From assembly GCF_032911225.1 (NCBI RefSeq), contig NZ_CP136600.1, positions 2,356,001-2,420,000 of the forward strand: a stretch of DNA of 64,000 nucleotides. Direction: 5' to 3'. The DNA comes from Thalassotalea fonticola (GTDB lineage: Bacteria; Pseudomonadota; Gammaproteobacteria; Enterobacterales; Alteromonadaceae). Below are positions 34,519 through 44,023 of the stretch, in pieces. Both the position numbers and the translations under genes were made by a program. The stretch's first letter is position 1. The number at the start of each line of letters is the position of its first letter. The notes below the pieces were generated by a model, which saw only the letters and a list, made by a program, of their open reading frames with translations, was not told the DNA's origin and did not search any database.

Positions 34519-35976
34519 TTACTGTTTCCAAACCTGGCTTTTTACCGACACAGGAATATCCCAGTCGAGTTTTTCTTTTCGTTGATACTTTGGATCGTTA
34601 TCTTTTTCAGGCAGTGCTTCTACTACCTTAATCAGTGCATTTTTTGCGGCGATTACTTTCGGATCTTTGCTGTCGAGTAAATTGGTTTGCTCTTCAACAT
34701 CATTATGCAAATCAACCAGTTTTTCATAGCCACGTGCAGGAGATGCTTTAACAAACAATTTGTATTGTTTATCTCTTACCACCCGATCACGATATACAAA
34801 TTTATTTTCAACCCCAACCTCTGAAACTTCGGCTTCATTTTTTCCACCCATTGCCAGAATATAATCACGTTTTGAATCTTTACTTTTACCTAAAATTAAT
34901 GGTGCAAATGATTGACCGTCAAGGGTATAAGATGAAGGGATTTTAGTCTGAGCCAATTCGGCAAAGGTTGGCAGCATATCGGTAAAATCAACCAAGGCAT
35001 CGGTAACAATACCCGATGGCACTAGACCTGGACCACTAACAATAAACGGCGAATTAATACCATTTTCAGTAGTTAAGGTTTTGCCACCACGTACAGTACG
35101 TCCGTTAAGCCTGCCAGTCACACTTCTGTCAGTGCCATTGTCGGTGGTCCAAACTATAATGGTGTTTTCAAGCTCACCCATTGTTTCGAGTTCACTTATC
35201 ATTCTTGCCAAAATATAATCGGCATATTCCACCATGGCCTTATGCTTGCCCATTTCAGATTGTATTTCAGGTTTCAACGGTGTTGTGGTACGCGGACCAT
35301 GCGGTAAATTCATCGCGTAATAAGCAAACCAAGGCTGATCTTTTTTCTGTTCAATAAAATCAAGAATAAAGCCAGAAAACACATCTTCGCCAAAATGACT
35401 TTGGTAAGTACGACTGCCTGCTTTCGTATGAATGTAAGGGTCCCAATAGCGCTCAGCACTAGCCGGGTTACCAGTTTCATATCCGGTCCACATGGCATAG
35501 TCATCAAAGCCATGCTTGGTCATCGCGTCAGGTTCGATGCGAAAATCATTCACTTGCCATTTACCCACAGCTACCGTTGCATACCCTGCTGATTGCATCA
35601 CTTTTGCCATGCTTTGGTTTTGCTCAGAGTCTAAATACGCTTGCCCCCAACGAGGGCTGTCCCAGTGATTAACCCAACCATTGCGAAAAGGGTATTGGCC
35701 AGTAATTAACGACACCCGCGAAGGTGTACATTGCGGATGAGACCATACATTATCAAATCGCATGCCAGTTGCAGCCAATTCATCAATGTTAGGTGTTTTT
35801 ATTCCCTGCGCACCGTAGCTGCTCACCCATTCTTTGCCCATATCATCAGCAAGAATGAACAGTATATTAGGGCGCTCATCACCTCGCTCTTCTTGTGCTA
35901 TACAAGCAGCACTCGCAGTGACTAAAGCACAAGCAAATGCACATTTACTAAATAGGTTTGTTACTTTAATATTCAT
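34519..35976 (-). CDS. Sulfatase, exported
   Basis: 485 residues. Signal peptide about 1-27 (several Cys, ending CIAQ). Sulfatase core: PNILFILADDMGKEWVSSYG (metal Asp pair at 44-45), formylglycine motif C83-T-P-S-R87, VGKWQVND in place of the common GKWHLG, and VWTTDNGTD with the C-terminal metal ligands. The GKWQ variant changes a usual active-site His to Gln, which may mark a distinct S1 subfamily. It starts a leftward set with the DUF3083-type and aldo/keto reductase genes. Confidence 0.9.
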   Translation of the reverse strand: MNIKVTNLFSKCAFACALVTASAACIAQEERGDERPNILFILADDMGKEWVSSYGAQGIKTPNIDELAATGMRFDNVWSHPQCTPSRVSLITGQYPFRNGWVNHWDSPRWGQAYLDSEQNQSMAKVMQSAGYATVAVGKWQVNDFRIEPDAMTKHGFDDYAMWTGYETGNPASAERYWDPYIHTKAGSRTYQSHFGEDVFSGFILDFIEQKKDQPWFAYYAMNLPHGPRTTTPLKPEIQSEMGKHKAMVEYADYILARMISELETMGELENTIIVWTTDNGTDRSVTGRLNGRTVRGGKTLTTENGINSPFIVSGPGLVPSGIVTDALVDFTDMLPTFAELAQTKIPSSYTLDGQSFAPLILGKSKDSKRDYILAMGGKNEAEVSEVGVENKFVYRDRVVRDKQYKLFVKASPARGYEKLVDLHNDVEEQTNLLDSKDPKVIAAKNALIKVVEALPEKDNDPKYQRKEKLDWDIPVSVKSQVWKQ

Positions 35977-36304
35977 TACAACGCCACATATGACTTTTAT
36001 ATATTTTAAACACTACCTATTTAATTAAAACATGTCAACACGTGCGCAAATAAATTATAAGTAAACTTGCTTTTGTAATGTTTATTATATATTGTAGACA
36101 CACTGAAATTTATAATAAACTGACATAGTACAGTTAAAGAAAGACATAAATTTTTAAACGGTCCCAACCAAAACGAAGGGGAAAAGGTAACTTAGTACCT
36201 TTCGTTTTACCTAATGCTAATGCTTACTATCATTTCCTTTTTAGCATTGGCTAAATAGAGTCCGCACAAATTTAATATCTTTGTTATAGACCTAAGGTTA
36301 ATAA
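35977..36304. promoter_or_regulatory. Divergent intergenic region with one copy of a 50-bp repeat
   Basis: 328 bp between the leftward sulfatase and the rightward small gene. It is AT-rich and would hold both promoters. At 36161-36210 it carries the first copy of a 50-bp direct repeat that recurs after the next GH29 gene. No gene seen. Confidence 0.6.
36161..36210 (+). repeat. 50-bp direct repeat, copy 1 (contains an inverted repeat)
   Basis: Begins GTCCCAACCAAAACGAA and ends ACCTTTCGTTTTAC. It matches the copy at 38384-38433 at 45 of 50 positions by my alignment. The ends form a stem (AAAACGAAGGG with CCTTTCGTTTT). No rightward gene ends before it, so it is not explained as a terminator here. 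Confidence 0.85.
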
Positions 36305-36697
36305 ATGACGAAATACAGCAGAGCAACCAGAACATTTGCAAAAATAGCAGTTCATGCAGCAGAAAATTTAAATCTACAACCGGCTTTGTCTCCTCGTGAA
36401 TCATGGGACATTTCTTCACGCCATTTTTATCCTAAAAATGTCGCATCAATGGTAAAAGGCAGTCCAAGAGCGACATTTTTAAGCTTATGTGAGTTAGGGC
36501 TAATTAAAGGTGTAGCGCCTGGCTCTTATACTCGTTCTGTCACAAATAAAAATTATGCAATTCGAGCAATAGAATTACTCAAGCTTGATCCAAAATTAAC
36601 CGAAAGTCAGCTTTGGTCGAAAATATCATTCGCTCGAGCAAATAATCAAATGGACGTAGTTAAAGCACTTTTCAGCAAAGGCTACATAAGTGAATAA
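36305..36697 (+). CDS. Small cytosolic protein, DUF6979-like
   Basis: 130 residues, no signal peptide, mostly helical. AAGG lies 8 bp before ATG 36305. The stretch SWDISSRHFYPKN ... VKGSPRATFLSLCELGLIKGVAPGSYTRS ... NKNYAIRAIELLKLDPKL has the pattern of the DUF6979 family as I recall it (a KG-C/S-P-x-x-FLxLCExGL core and an N-x-x-YA motif). Function unknown. It is followed after 58 bp by a GH29 gene, and the pair is framed by two copies of a 50-bp repeat. Confidence 0.75.
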   Translation: MTKYSRATRTFAKIAVHAAENLNLQPALSPRESWDISSRHFYPKNVASMVKGSPRATFLSLCELGLIKGVAPGSYTRSVTNKNYAIRAIELLKLDPKLTESQLWSKISFARANNQMDVVKALFSKGYISE

Positions 36698-36755
36698 TTA
36701 AATAACAACCAGTGCTACTTCCCTGTATTTAGCCGATAAATAAAATGGAATAATT

Positions 36756-38333
36756 ATGAAGTCATTTAAACACAGTCGATTAGCTAACATGACAAAACTT
36801 ACTGTACTTGTCAGCAGCATTTTTGGCATAACGGCATGTAGTTCAACTCTACCAGCGCAAAGCAATTCAACACAAAGCAACTCAGTAGAAACCTTTGAAG
36901 CTACCATTTCCTCTTTACAAAACTACTCTACACCTGAGTGGTTTCGAGATGCCAAATTAGGTATTTATTTGCATTGGGGACCGTACTCAGTTGCTGAGGT
37001 TGGTGAATGGTACCCACGCCACATGTATTTACAAGGCAGAGAAGAATATAACCACCATGTTAAAACCTACGGCCACCCTTCTGAGTTTGGCTATAAAGAT
37101 CTGATCCCATTATGGAAAGCCGAAAATTTCGATCCTGATGCCCTAGTTGGTTTATTCAAAAAAGCTGGCGCGAAGTATTTCACCCCGGTAGCCGTACATC
37201 ACGACAATTTTGATTTATGGGATTCTAAACACCAAGAGTGGAATTCAGTTAATCATGGCCCAAAGAAAGATTTAACTGGCATGTGGCGCGAAGCGACATT
37301 AAAACATGGCTTACGCTTCGGTGTAACAACGCATTTATCACGCAGCTATAGTTGGTTAAACACTTCCAAACTAGCTGACACCACAGGCGACAAAACCGGT
37401 GTTCCTTATGATGGTAACGATGCTGAATTTTCTGGTTTATATCATGAAAAACATAGTGATACCCATCCAAGAGCCGCATTGAACCCGCCGAAAGCCTGGC
37501 GTGATCAATGGGCTCTGCGAATGAAAGATTTAATTGATAAATACCAGCCGGATCATTTTTACTTTGACAGTGCCGTACCATTTCGCGGTGAAGACAATGG
37601 TCAAACAGGTATGGACGTCATTGCCCATTTATATAACACCAGCATTAAAAACCATGACGGCAAGCAAGAAGCAGTAATGGCAATTAAAGAGCGCCCATGG
37701 CAAGCAATGTATGACGATGGCATGGCAACATTAGATTATGAACGCGGCAAAGCCAGTCATATTCTGCCAGAGCCATGGCAAACCGATGACTCGATTGGTG
37801 ACTGGGGTTATCGTAAGAAAGCCACGTATATGGAAACCAATTTAGTGATTGATAAGTTTATCGATATTGTCAGTAAAAATGGTAATTTATTGCTTAATAT
37901 TCCAATTAAAGCCGATGGCACATTAGATCAAAGAGCCACCACCACGCTGGAAGAAATGGGCGAATGGATGACAGCAAACGGTGAAGGTATTTATGGCTCT
38001 CGCCCATGGTATTTGTTTGGCGAAGGCAAAGTGAATGAGATCGATCACAAAGCGCAAAAATCACCTTACACCAGCAAAGACATTCGTTTTACCACCAAAG
38101 GTGACACCATTTATGCCTATGTGTTGCAATGGCCAGGCGCAGGTAAAACCTTAAGAATAAGGAACATCACCGAAGGTAATATGCGTATAGGCCTAGTTGA
38201 GAATGTCACTATGCTGGGCTCGAACACGAAAATAAAATGGAGCGCTGAACCTGATGGCTTAGAAATCATCATGCCGAAAAAGCCAGCCAGTGAATTTGCC
38301 CATGGGTTTAAAATAAACTTTAAAAGCAGATAG
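36756..38333 (+). CDS. GH29 alpha-L-fucosidase-type lipoprotein
   Basis: 525 residues, with GGA upstream of ATG 36756. A lipoprotein signal ends at Cys28 (ITAC). GH29 barrel: EWFRDAKLGIYLHWGPYSV, then TPVAVHHDNFDLWDSKHQEWNS, KHGLRFGVTTHLSRSY, and DHFYFDSAVPF with the likely nucleophile Asp271. NGNLLLNIPIKADGTL closes the barrel. The usual HHDGF is HHDNF here, so a conserved Gly next to the substrate pocket is replaced by Asn, which could alter which sugar or sulfate pattern fits. A short beta domain ends the protein. Probably anchored to the outer membrane. Confidence 0.9.
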   Translation: MKSFKHSRLANMTKLTVLVSSIFGITACSSTLPAQSNSTQSNSVETFEATISSLQNYSTPEWFRDAKLGIYLHWGPYSVAEVGEWYPRHMYLQGREEYNHHVKTYGHPSEFGYKDLIPLWKAENFDPDALVGLFKKAGAKYFTPVAVHHDNFDLWDSKHQEWNSVNHGPKKDLTGMWREATLKHGLRFGVTTHLSRSYSWLNTSKLADTTGDKTGVPYDGNDAEFSGLYHEKHSDTHPRAALNPPKAWRDQWALRMKDLIDKYQPDHFYFDSAVPFRGEDNGQTGMDVIAHLYNTSIKNHDGKQEAVMAIKERPWQAMYDDGMATLDYERGKASHILPEPWQTDDSIGDWGYRKKATYMETNLVIDKFIDIVSKNGNLLLNIPIKADGTLDQRATTTLEEMGEWMTANGEGIYGSRPWYLFGEGKVNEIDHKAQKSPYTSKDIRFTTKGDTIYAYVLQWPGAGKTLRIRNITEGNMRIGLVENVTMLGSNTKIKWSAEPDGLEIIMPKKPASEFAHGFKINFKSR

Positions 38334-38383
38334 TAAAAATTTAGACTCGTTAATCGCTAACATTTAGTGATAACTATCAACCA

Positions 38384-38433
38384 GTCCCAACCAAAACGAA
38401 AGGGAAAAAGCAATTTAGTACCTTTCGTTTTTC
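38384..38433 (+). repeat. 50-bp direct repeat, copy 2
   Basis: Second copy of the element at 36161-36210. Stem AAAACGAAAGG / CCTTTCGTTTT is perfect here and ends in TTTTTC, so this copy can act as the terminator of the GH29 gene that stops 50 bp before it. Confidence 0.85.
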
Positions 38434-38478
38434 TTATCCTGATGTTACCCGTCAAGTTATTTGGTTTAATGATTACCT

Positions 38479-38493
38479 GTAAAGAAGTGTAAA
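38479..38493. promoter_or_regulatory. CpxR-type box before the CTTTR sulfatase gene
   Basis: GTAAA-GAAGT-GTAAA, an exact match to the E. coli CpxR pattern GTAAA-N5-GTAAA, 123 bp before the start codon at 38616. Confidence 0.65.
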
Positions 38494-38615
38494 AGATCAT
38501 TCCCCCCTAAAAAAAGTCTGTATGTTATTAGTAAAACACACTAAATAGAAAATAGAAATGGAATGCCTCCCTAGAACTAACAGGTATTTAACAACAAACT
38601 AACGCAGGCTAAAAA

Positions 38616-40409
38616 ATGAAAAACAATAAACTAACACTTTTACTGATCAGCATTGTTTATTTGCTCGTACCTATTGGTCATGCCAATGCTAAGAAACAAC
38701 CAAATGTGATTGTCATCATGACAGATGATCAAGGCAATAACCTTGGTTATTTAGGTAATCCACATTTAAAAACACCAAACATTAATAAGCTAGCGAATGA
38801 GTCCATTCGCTTGACCAACTTTCACACCGAAAACAAATGTACTACCACACGTGCCTCTTTGATGACGGGAAGAGATTCCTTTAAAACCGGGGCATGGCGT
38901 ACCAGTAAAGGCCGTTCGACGATGAGCACCGAAGAAGTGACGTTAGCGGAAGTATTTAAAGATAATGGCTATAAAACCGGACAATTTGGTAAATGGCATT
39001 TAGGGGAAACCTGGCCTCACCGCCCAATGGATCAAGGTTTTGACGAATCGGTGCAGTTAAAAACCGGCGGCATCAGTCAAATTGCCGATTATTGGGGCAA
39101 TGATTACATCGATGACACATATTATCATAACGGCGAACCTCAGGCCTATAAGGGCTACTGTACCGATGTATTTTTTAATGAAGCTATGCGTTACATGAAA
39201 GCGGAAAAAGATGAACCATTTTTCATTTACCTGGCGCCAAATGTTGCCCACTTGCCGTTTATTGTTGAAGAAAAATACTCTCAGCCTTACCTCGATAAAG
39301 GCTTAGAAAAAAGACAGGCCATTTTTTATGGCATGATCGATAATCTAGATGACAATGTTGGTCGCTTAACTGCATTTTTAGAAAAAGAAGGCTTAGCAGA
39401 AGACACCATTATTGTATACACCACAGATGATGGCGCAGCGGGCGCTAGCTTCATCGGTATGGAAAAAGATCATCATGTAACAAAAGGTTGGAACATGGGC
39501 TTGCGTGGCGGTAAAGGTTCACGTTATGAAGGTGGTCATAGAGTTTTTGCCAACATTAAATATCCTCAATCTAAGCTCTCTGGCGATAATAACACCTTAA
39601 CCGCAGTAAAAGATGTTTTCCCTACATTATTAGATATGGCGAGTATTGATGCACCAAAAGGTGTTGAACTTGATGGCCGTTCAATAACACCGTATTTTAC
39701 CAAGCCTCTAGCGCCAGAAAATGATGAACGACCAATCTACATTAATTACTACAATCCAAAAAGCTGGGACAGTAATAAATTTTCCAGCGTTACTTACAAA
39801 AACTGGCGCTTGGCTGGCGGTACTGAGCTCTATGATATTGTTAAAGACCCTGGTCAAAAACATGATATTGCCAAGCAATACCCTGAACTAGTTGAGCAAC
39901 TTAATAGCGGCTACAAAGAGTGGGATAAAGTTGGCCAAAAATATGTGCGCGAAAGCGTAGTACGCTTTGTATTAGGCGATAAAGCATACCCAGAAATTAC
40001 TATGACAGGTCAAGATTTCTGGACCAACAAAGGTTGTAACCCTTTTGCCCAAAGCGCGGCAAAACAGCTTAGCAAGTGTAATGGACCATTAAAGGTCGAC
40101 TTTGTAAACAGTGGTAAATATTCAATCACCTTATCGCGTTACCCGCTTTACACTGGCTTACCGTTTGCGACCAACTTTAAAGGCAAGAAAACAACCCCAA
40201 CGGACACTATATTTGCAGCCGAAACCGCAAAACTAAATGTTGGCAAGCAAACCGTACAAGCAAAAATTAAACCCGAAGATACTCATGTAACGTTCACCCT
40301 ATCGGTCCCAAAAGGTGAAATGGATATCCAAAGCTGGATTTCAGGAAAACTAGAAGGTGAAGATAAGGTAGCACCTGCATATTTTGTTACGGTGAAATAT
40401 CTAGGTTAA
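38616..40409 (+). CDS. Sulfatase with non-canonical C-T-T-T-R motif
   Basis: 597 residues, signal peptide about 1-25 (ANA). Sulfatase core: PNVIVIMTDDQGNN (metal Asp 37-38), GKWHLG, VYTTDDGAA with the C-terminal ligands, and the motif C75-T-T-T-R79 where the family has C-x-P-x-R. The Cys and Arg are kept but the Pro is Thr, confirmed in the codons at 38838-38852. The residues around it (ASLMTGRDSFKTG) are normal, so the protein is not decaying. A beta-rich C-terminal region (about 450-597) extends it beyond the usual length. A CpxR-type box lies upstream. Confidence 0.88.
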   Translation: MKNNKLTLLLISIVYLLVPIGHANAKKQPNVIVIMTDDQGNNLGYLGNPHLKTPNINKLANESIRLTNFHTENKCTTTRASLMTGRDSFKTGAWRTSKGRSTMSTEEVTLAEVFKDNGYKTGQFGKWHLGETWPHRPMDQGFDESVQLKTGGISQIADYWGNDYIDDTYYHNGEPQAYKGYCTDVFFNEAMRYMKAEKDEPFFIYLAPNVAHLPFIVEEKYSQPYLDKGLEKRQAIFYGMIDNLDDNVGRLTAFLEKEGLAEDTIIVYTTDDGAAGASFIGMEKDHHVTKGWNMGLRGGKGSRYEGGHRVFANIKYPQSKLSGDNNTLTAVKDVFPTLLDMASIDAPKGVELDGRSITPYFTKPLAPENDERPIYINYYNPKSWDSNKFSSVTYKNWRLAGGTELYDIVKDPGQKHDIAKQYPELVEQLNSGYKEWDKVGQKYVRESVVRFVLGDKAYPEITMTGQDFWTNKGCNPFAQSAAKQLSKCNGPLKVDFVNSGKYSITLSRYPLYTGLPFATNFKGKKTTPTDTIFAAETAKLNVGKQTVQAKIKPEDTHVTFTLSVPKGEMDIQSWISGKLEGEDKVAPAYFVTVKYLG

Positions 40410-40469
40410 CGATAAGCGCATTGTAATTACATATCTCAACTAAAATAAACAATGCGCATCACTTCAACC

Positions 40470-40485
40470 TTTACACTCTCTTTAC
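40470..40485. promoter_or_regulatory. CpxR-type box before the GH29 gene at 40.6 kb
   Basis: TTTAC-ACTCTC-TTTAC (two GTAAA half-sites six bases apart on the minus strand), 163 bp before the start. A separate inverted repeat TCGAGA/TCTCGA lies at 40560-40583. Confidence 0.6.
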
Positions 40486-40647
40486 ACCTTAAAAATTGTG
40501 TCTCTCGCCCAACAAGTGTACATTAGATATAATAATCATTCAGTTAGCGATTGAAATTATCGAGATATATAACACGTTCTCGATTTAACCCAACCTTTGA
40601 TAACACAACAGCGATTAACATAAGTACCTACAACAGAGAATACTATA

Positions 40648-42297
40648 ATGAAAAAGTTTGCCCTAAGCCTCTTAACTCTGGCAGTCGTAACAAGCTCCCT
40701 TTATGCGAAAGATGTTAGCCCAGATATTTATACCGATACCAATGTTGCACAATTAAGTAATAACGAAGCCGCCCTTTTGAAAAAGCACGAGGGTAAATTC
40801 ACCAGACCTACCTACCAAACCGCAGTCGCTGAGTATCGTGATGATTGGAATAAAATCGCTGAGCACAAGATCCCTGAGTGGATCATCGATGCGAAATTCG
40901 GGATATATACCCACTGGGGAGTATATTCAGTTCCAGCCTTCGAAACCAACGTTTACCATCGTTACATGTATGACAAATCCAATCCTCGTGGTATTTACCA
41001 ATATCATTTAGATAACTTCGGCAAGCTGGAAGATTTTGGCTACACAAAGTTTGTTGATATGTTTAAAGCTGAAGATTATAACGCCAAAGAAATGCTCGAC
41101 TTAATGATTGATTCAGGCGCAAAGTTTGGTGGTTTAGGTACAGTCCATCACGATGGCTTTTTAATGTGGGACAGTGAAATAAATCGCTGGAACGCTGGTA
41201 AAATGGGACCTAAACGAGATTTATATGGTGAGTTTGTTACAGAAGCTCGCAAACGTGATTTTAAAGTAGCCGCTAGTTTTCATCATGCTAGAACCTGGGA
41301 TATGGTCCACAAATCCATTGATGAGAGTAGCTTTACAGCTGAAGAAAAAAGCAAACTTGATATTTACGATCAGCAATTTGAAGATTTTTATCCAGGAAGA
41401 CACAGTAAAACAACCACTATTGATGTATTTGCTCAACAATGGCACGATAAGATCGTTGAAGTTATTGATAAATATTCTCCCGACTTTTTCTTCTTTGACG
41501 GCATCAAACGCACCAATGCGAACTCTCCAGAAAATTTAGTGGTAGACGCTCTAGATTACTATTACCAGAACGCAAAAGCTGAAGGTAAAGAGGTGGTAGT
41601 AGCTAACAAATTACCTGGTGGCGGCAACTTTAACTTTCCAGAGCATATCGGTATCCCTACCTATGAAGGTGGACGAGACATGCCGGCAGATGTTGGCGGT
41701 TATTTCTTAGTTGACCGCGCGATTAGTTATCCGTGGACCTATGTTAAAGATAAAGAATACAACCTTAAGGCCAATTATCATATCGACGCGCTAATGGACA
41801 TGGTCGCCCGTGGCGGCATCTACTTGTTATCATTAACGCCTATGGCCTCTGGTGCCATTGACCCTGCCGAGGAAGCCATTTTCCGCGAAATTGGCCAATG
41901 GTTAAAGGTTAATGGCGAAGCTATTTACGATACCCGACGTTGGGCAATACCAGCAGAAGGCCCTATTTCTACCTGGAAAGTAGCAAAAAGTGGTAAAAAC
42001 AAGCAGGTTATGCGAATGGTTTGGGCTTATAACAAGGTTAAGGATGGGGAAATTCGTTTTACCCAAAAGGACGGACAACTCTATGCGATGTCATTAACCT
42101 GGCCTGAATCGAATGAACTGCTGATTAAAAGTTTGAAAGGTAATTCTGAATATTATCAGCAAGAGATCAGCAAAGTATCAATGCTGGGCTACGGTGAGGT
42201 TGATTTCACTCGAACTGAGGCAGGTTTAAATATTAAACTGCCTAAACAAAAGCCAAACAAAATCTTTGATCATGGTATGTCGTTTAAGATTAACTAA
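40648..42297 (+). CDS. GH29 alpha-L-fucosidase-type enzyme, exported
   Basis: 549 residues. Signal peptide about 1-20 (LYA). A 55-residue region precedes the barrel: EWIIDAKFGIYTHWGVYSV, GGLGTVHHDGFLMWDSEINRWNA, VAASFHHARTWD, and PDFFFFDGIKRTN with likely nucleophile Asp284. GGIYLLSLTPMASG replaces the more usual N(G)xxLLNxxPxxDG closing motif, a notable change in an otherwise conserved loop. A short beta domain follows. Strong terminator downstream and CpxR-type box upstream, so a single-gene unit. Expected substrate is a terminal alpha-L-fucosyl or L-galactosyl group. Confidence 0.9.
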   Translation: MKKFALSLLTLAVVTSSLYAKDVSPDIYTDTNVAQLSNNEAALLKKHEGKFTRPTYQTAVAEYRDDWNKIAEHKIPEWIIDAKFGIYTHWGVYSVPAFETNVYHRYMYDKSNPRGIYQYHLDNFGKLEDFGYTKFVDMFKAEDYNAKEMLDLMIDSGAKFGGLGTVHHDGFLMWDSEINRWNAGKMGPKRDLYGEFVTEARKRDFKVAASFHHARTWDMVHKSIDESSFTAEEKSKLDIYDQQFEDFYPGRHSKTTTIDVFAQQWHDKIVEVIDKYSPDFFFFDGIKRTNANSPENLVVDALDYYYQNAKAEGKEVVVANKLPGGGNFNFPEHIGIPTYEGGRDMPADVGGYFLVDRAISYPWTYVKDKEYNLKANYHIDALMDMVARGGIYLLSLTPMASGAIDPAEEAIFREIGQWLKVNGEAIYDTRRWAIPAEGPISTWKVAKSGKNKQVMRMVWAYNKVKDGEIRFTQKDGQLYAMSLTWPESNELLIKSLKGNSEYYQQEISKVSMLGYGEVDFTRTEAGLNIKLPKQKPNKIFDHGMSFKIN

Positions 42298-42329
42298 CAC
42301 CTAATTAAAGCGCTTATTTAGCAAAAATA

Positions 42330-42366
42330 AAAAGGTCAGATTGGCAACGGTCTGACCTTTTCTTTT
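42330..42366. terminator. Terminator between GH29 and the facing sulfatase gene
   Basis: Eleven-base perfect stem AAAAGGTCAGA / TCTGACCTTTT with a ten-base loop, followed by CTTTTT on the plus strand. It sits between convergent genes. Confidence 0.88.
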
Positions 42367-42400
42367 TAAACAAGTTTTTAAAATCATCCAATATAAAGTA

Positions 42401-43927
42401 TTAACGTCTGACAGAATAATCTTGCTGTCGATATTTGCTCAACAAACCATCCATAGCCGATGCCTTTTCAGGGTATTTTGCTTGCAAGTTATTACGCTGG
42501 CCCGGGTCTTCCTCTAGATCAAACAACAAGCTATCGGTATTAAATTCAGCGAATCCATGTGCTTGGTTATAACCTTTTGCGGCTTTCGTGTGCTGTCCTG
42601 TCGAGTGGTTAATATATAACCATTTACCCTGTCGCAGGGCATAGACACCTTTTTTGGTATTTTGTACTGTCGCTTCACGTATTGGTGAGGAGTACTTGTG
42701 GTTTAATAATACCGATGAAATATCATAACTATCGGGGGCTGACGTTTTTGTTAGCTTAGTGTTGGTGATTGCCGCAAGAGTCGCCATAATATCTACTTGC
42801 GAAATCACTTCTTTCGATACCGCGCCAGCGTTAATTTTGCCCGGCCACTTTATCACCAATGGCACATGATGCCCGCCTTCGTAGACATCACGCTTTAGCC
42901 CTCTAAAATCGCCCGATGAGTAATGACCATATTTTTCCACACGTTGATAGGCATATTTTTCCGGGCCATTATCGGCAGTAAAGATCACTATGGTGTTATC
43001 CTCTAGACCCTGTTTCTTTAACGCTGCAAGTACTTGTCCAGCAACCCAATCGGTTTGCACCATGAAATCGCCATAAGCCCCCGCTCTCGATGTGTCATCA
43101 AACTCTTTATTCGGAATAATTGGCGCATGAGGAGACGGAAGTGCTAAATATAAAAAGAATGGCTGGTGTTTTTTCTGTTTACTAAGCCACTCAACCGACT
43201 TCTTGGTTAACGTCGGTAATACATCGTAAGGATTCCAGCCTGCAACTTTAGGTCCGGGCCGAAACTCCCAATCGCCTTCTTTGACTTTAAAGCCGATATT
43301 TTTCGAAGTCATAACCGTATTCGGCGCTTGCACCACTTTATCATTTTCGAACCAGGCATAGGGTGGGAAATTAATGGTACCGTCGCCAAAGTAATAATTA
43401 AACCCCCGCTCGAGTGGTCCACCAGTAACGGCTTTATTCCAGTCAATATCATCAGGCAGATAAAAGCGTTGCATGCCCTTTTTACTTTTGAGCTTGCCTG
43501 ATGGTTTGTTATTAAATTGCCAGTTCCAGCCTAAATGCCATTTACCAATAGCTGCGGTGTTATAACCAGAGCTTTGCAATATTTGCGGCAGGGTAATATC
43601 GTCTTTAGTAAAAAACGGTTTGCCAAATGAGTTAACAATATTGTGTTGTCTGCGCCAATGATAACGACCGGTTAATAACGAATAGCGACTCGGCGAACAA
43701 ATGCCCGACGAGCTATGCGCATCGGTAAACCGCATGCCTTCACGGGCGAGTTGATCAAGATATGGGGTTGGAATTTTGGAATTAGGGTTTTGGATGTTTA
43801 AATCACCATAGCCCATATCATCGGCGTAAATAATTACCACATTGGGGAGCGCTGGTTTTGCGCCACAGGCAAAAGACGTAATTACTGAGGCCAGCAACAG
43901 TATGGTCGTTAGCGATGGAGTTTTCAT
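42401..43927 (-). CDS. Arylsulfatase-type sulfatase, exported
   Basis: 508 residues. N-terminal signal about 1-21; the SFAC end could be a weak lipobox, so lipoprotein status is uncertain. Core motifs: [16 protein letters not shown] (Asp 36-37), C77-S-P-S-R81 in [39 protein letters not shown], and IFTADNGPE. This is the classical arylsulfatase A-like S1 pattern, with all expected ligands. It has a terminator-separated neighbour upstream (small Spy-like gene) and stands alone. Target position on the glycan is not readable. Confidence 0.9.
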   Translation of the reverse strand: MKTPSLTTILLLASVITSFACGAKPALPNVVIIYADDMGYGDLNIQNPNSKIPTPYLDQLAREGMRFTDAHSSSGICSPSRYSLLTGRYHWRRQHNIVNSFGKPFFTKDDITLPQILQSSGYNTAAIGKWHLGWNWQFNNKPSGKLKSKKGMQRFYLPDDIDWNKAVTGGPLERGFNYYFGDGTINFPPYAWFENDKVVQAPNTVMTSKNIGFKVKEGDWEFRPGPKVAGWNPYDVLPTLTKKSVEWLSKQKKHQPFFLYLALPSPHAPIIPNKEFDDTSRAGAYGDFMVQTDWVAGQVLAALKKQGLEDNTIVIFTADNGPEKYAYQRVEKYGHYSSGDFRGLKRDVYEGGHHVPLVIKWPGKINAGAVSKEVISQVDIMATLAAITNTKLTKTSAPDSYDISSVLLNHKYSSPIREATVQNTKKGVYALRQGKWLYINHSTGQHTKAAKGYNQAHGFAEFNTDSLLFDLEEDPGQRNNLQAKYPEKASAMDGLLSKYRQQDYSVRR

Positions 43928-43945
43928 TCATTAACCTATATAGAT

Positions 43946-43977
43946 AAAAAAGCCTGGCTAAATTGCTTAGCCAGGCT
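43946..43977 (-). terminator. Terminator of the small Spy-like gene
   Basis: AGCCTGGCTAA (43951-43961) pairs with TTAGCCAGGCT (43967-43977). On the minus strand it runs into TTTTTT. Confidence 0.88.
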
Positions 43978-44023
43978 TGTTACAATAAATAAGGAAATAT
44001 TTATTTATAATGACAAATTTAAA

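Noticed and set aside
36061..36080. GTAAA and GTAAT nine bases apart before the sulfatase at 34.5-36.0 kb as a CpxR-type box
   Set aside because: Spacing and second half-site both deviate, so it was not counted with the six good sites.
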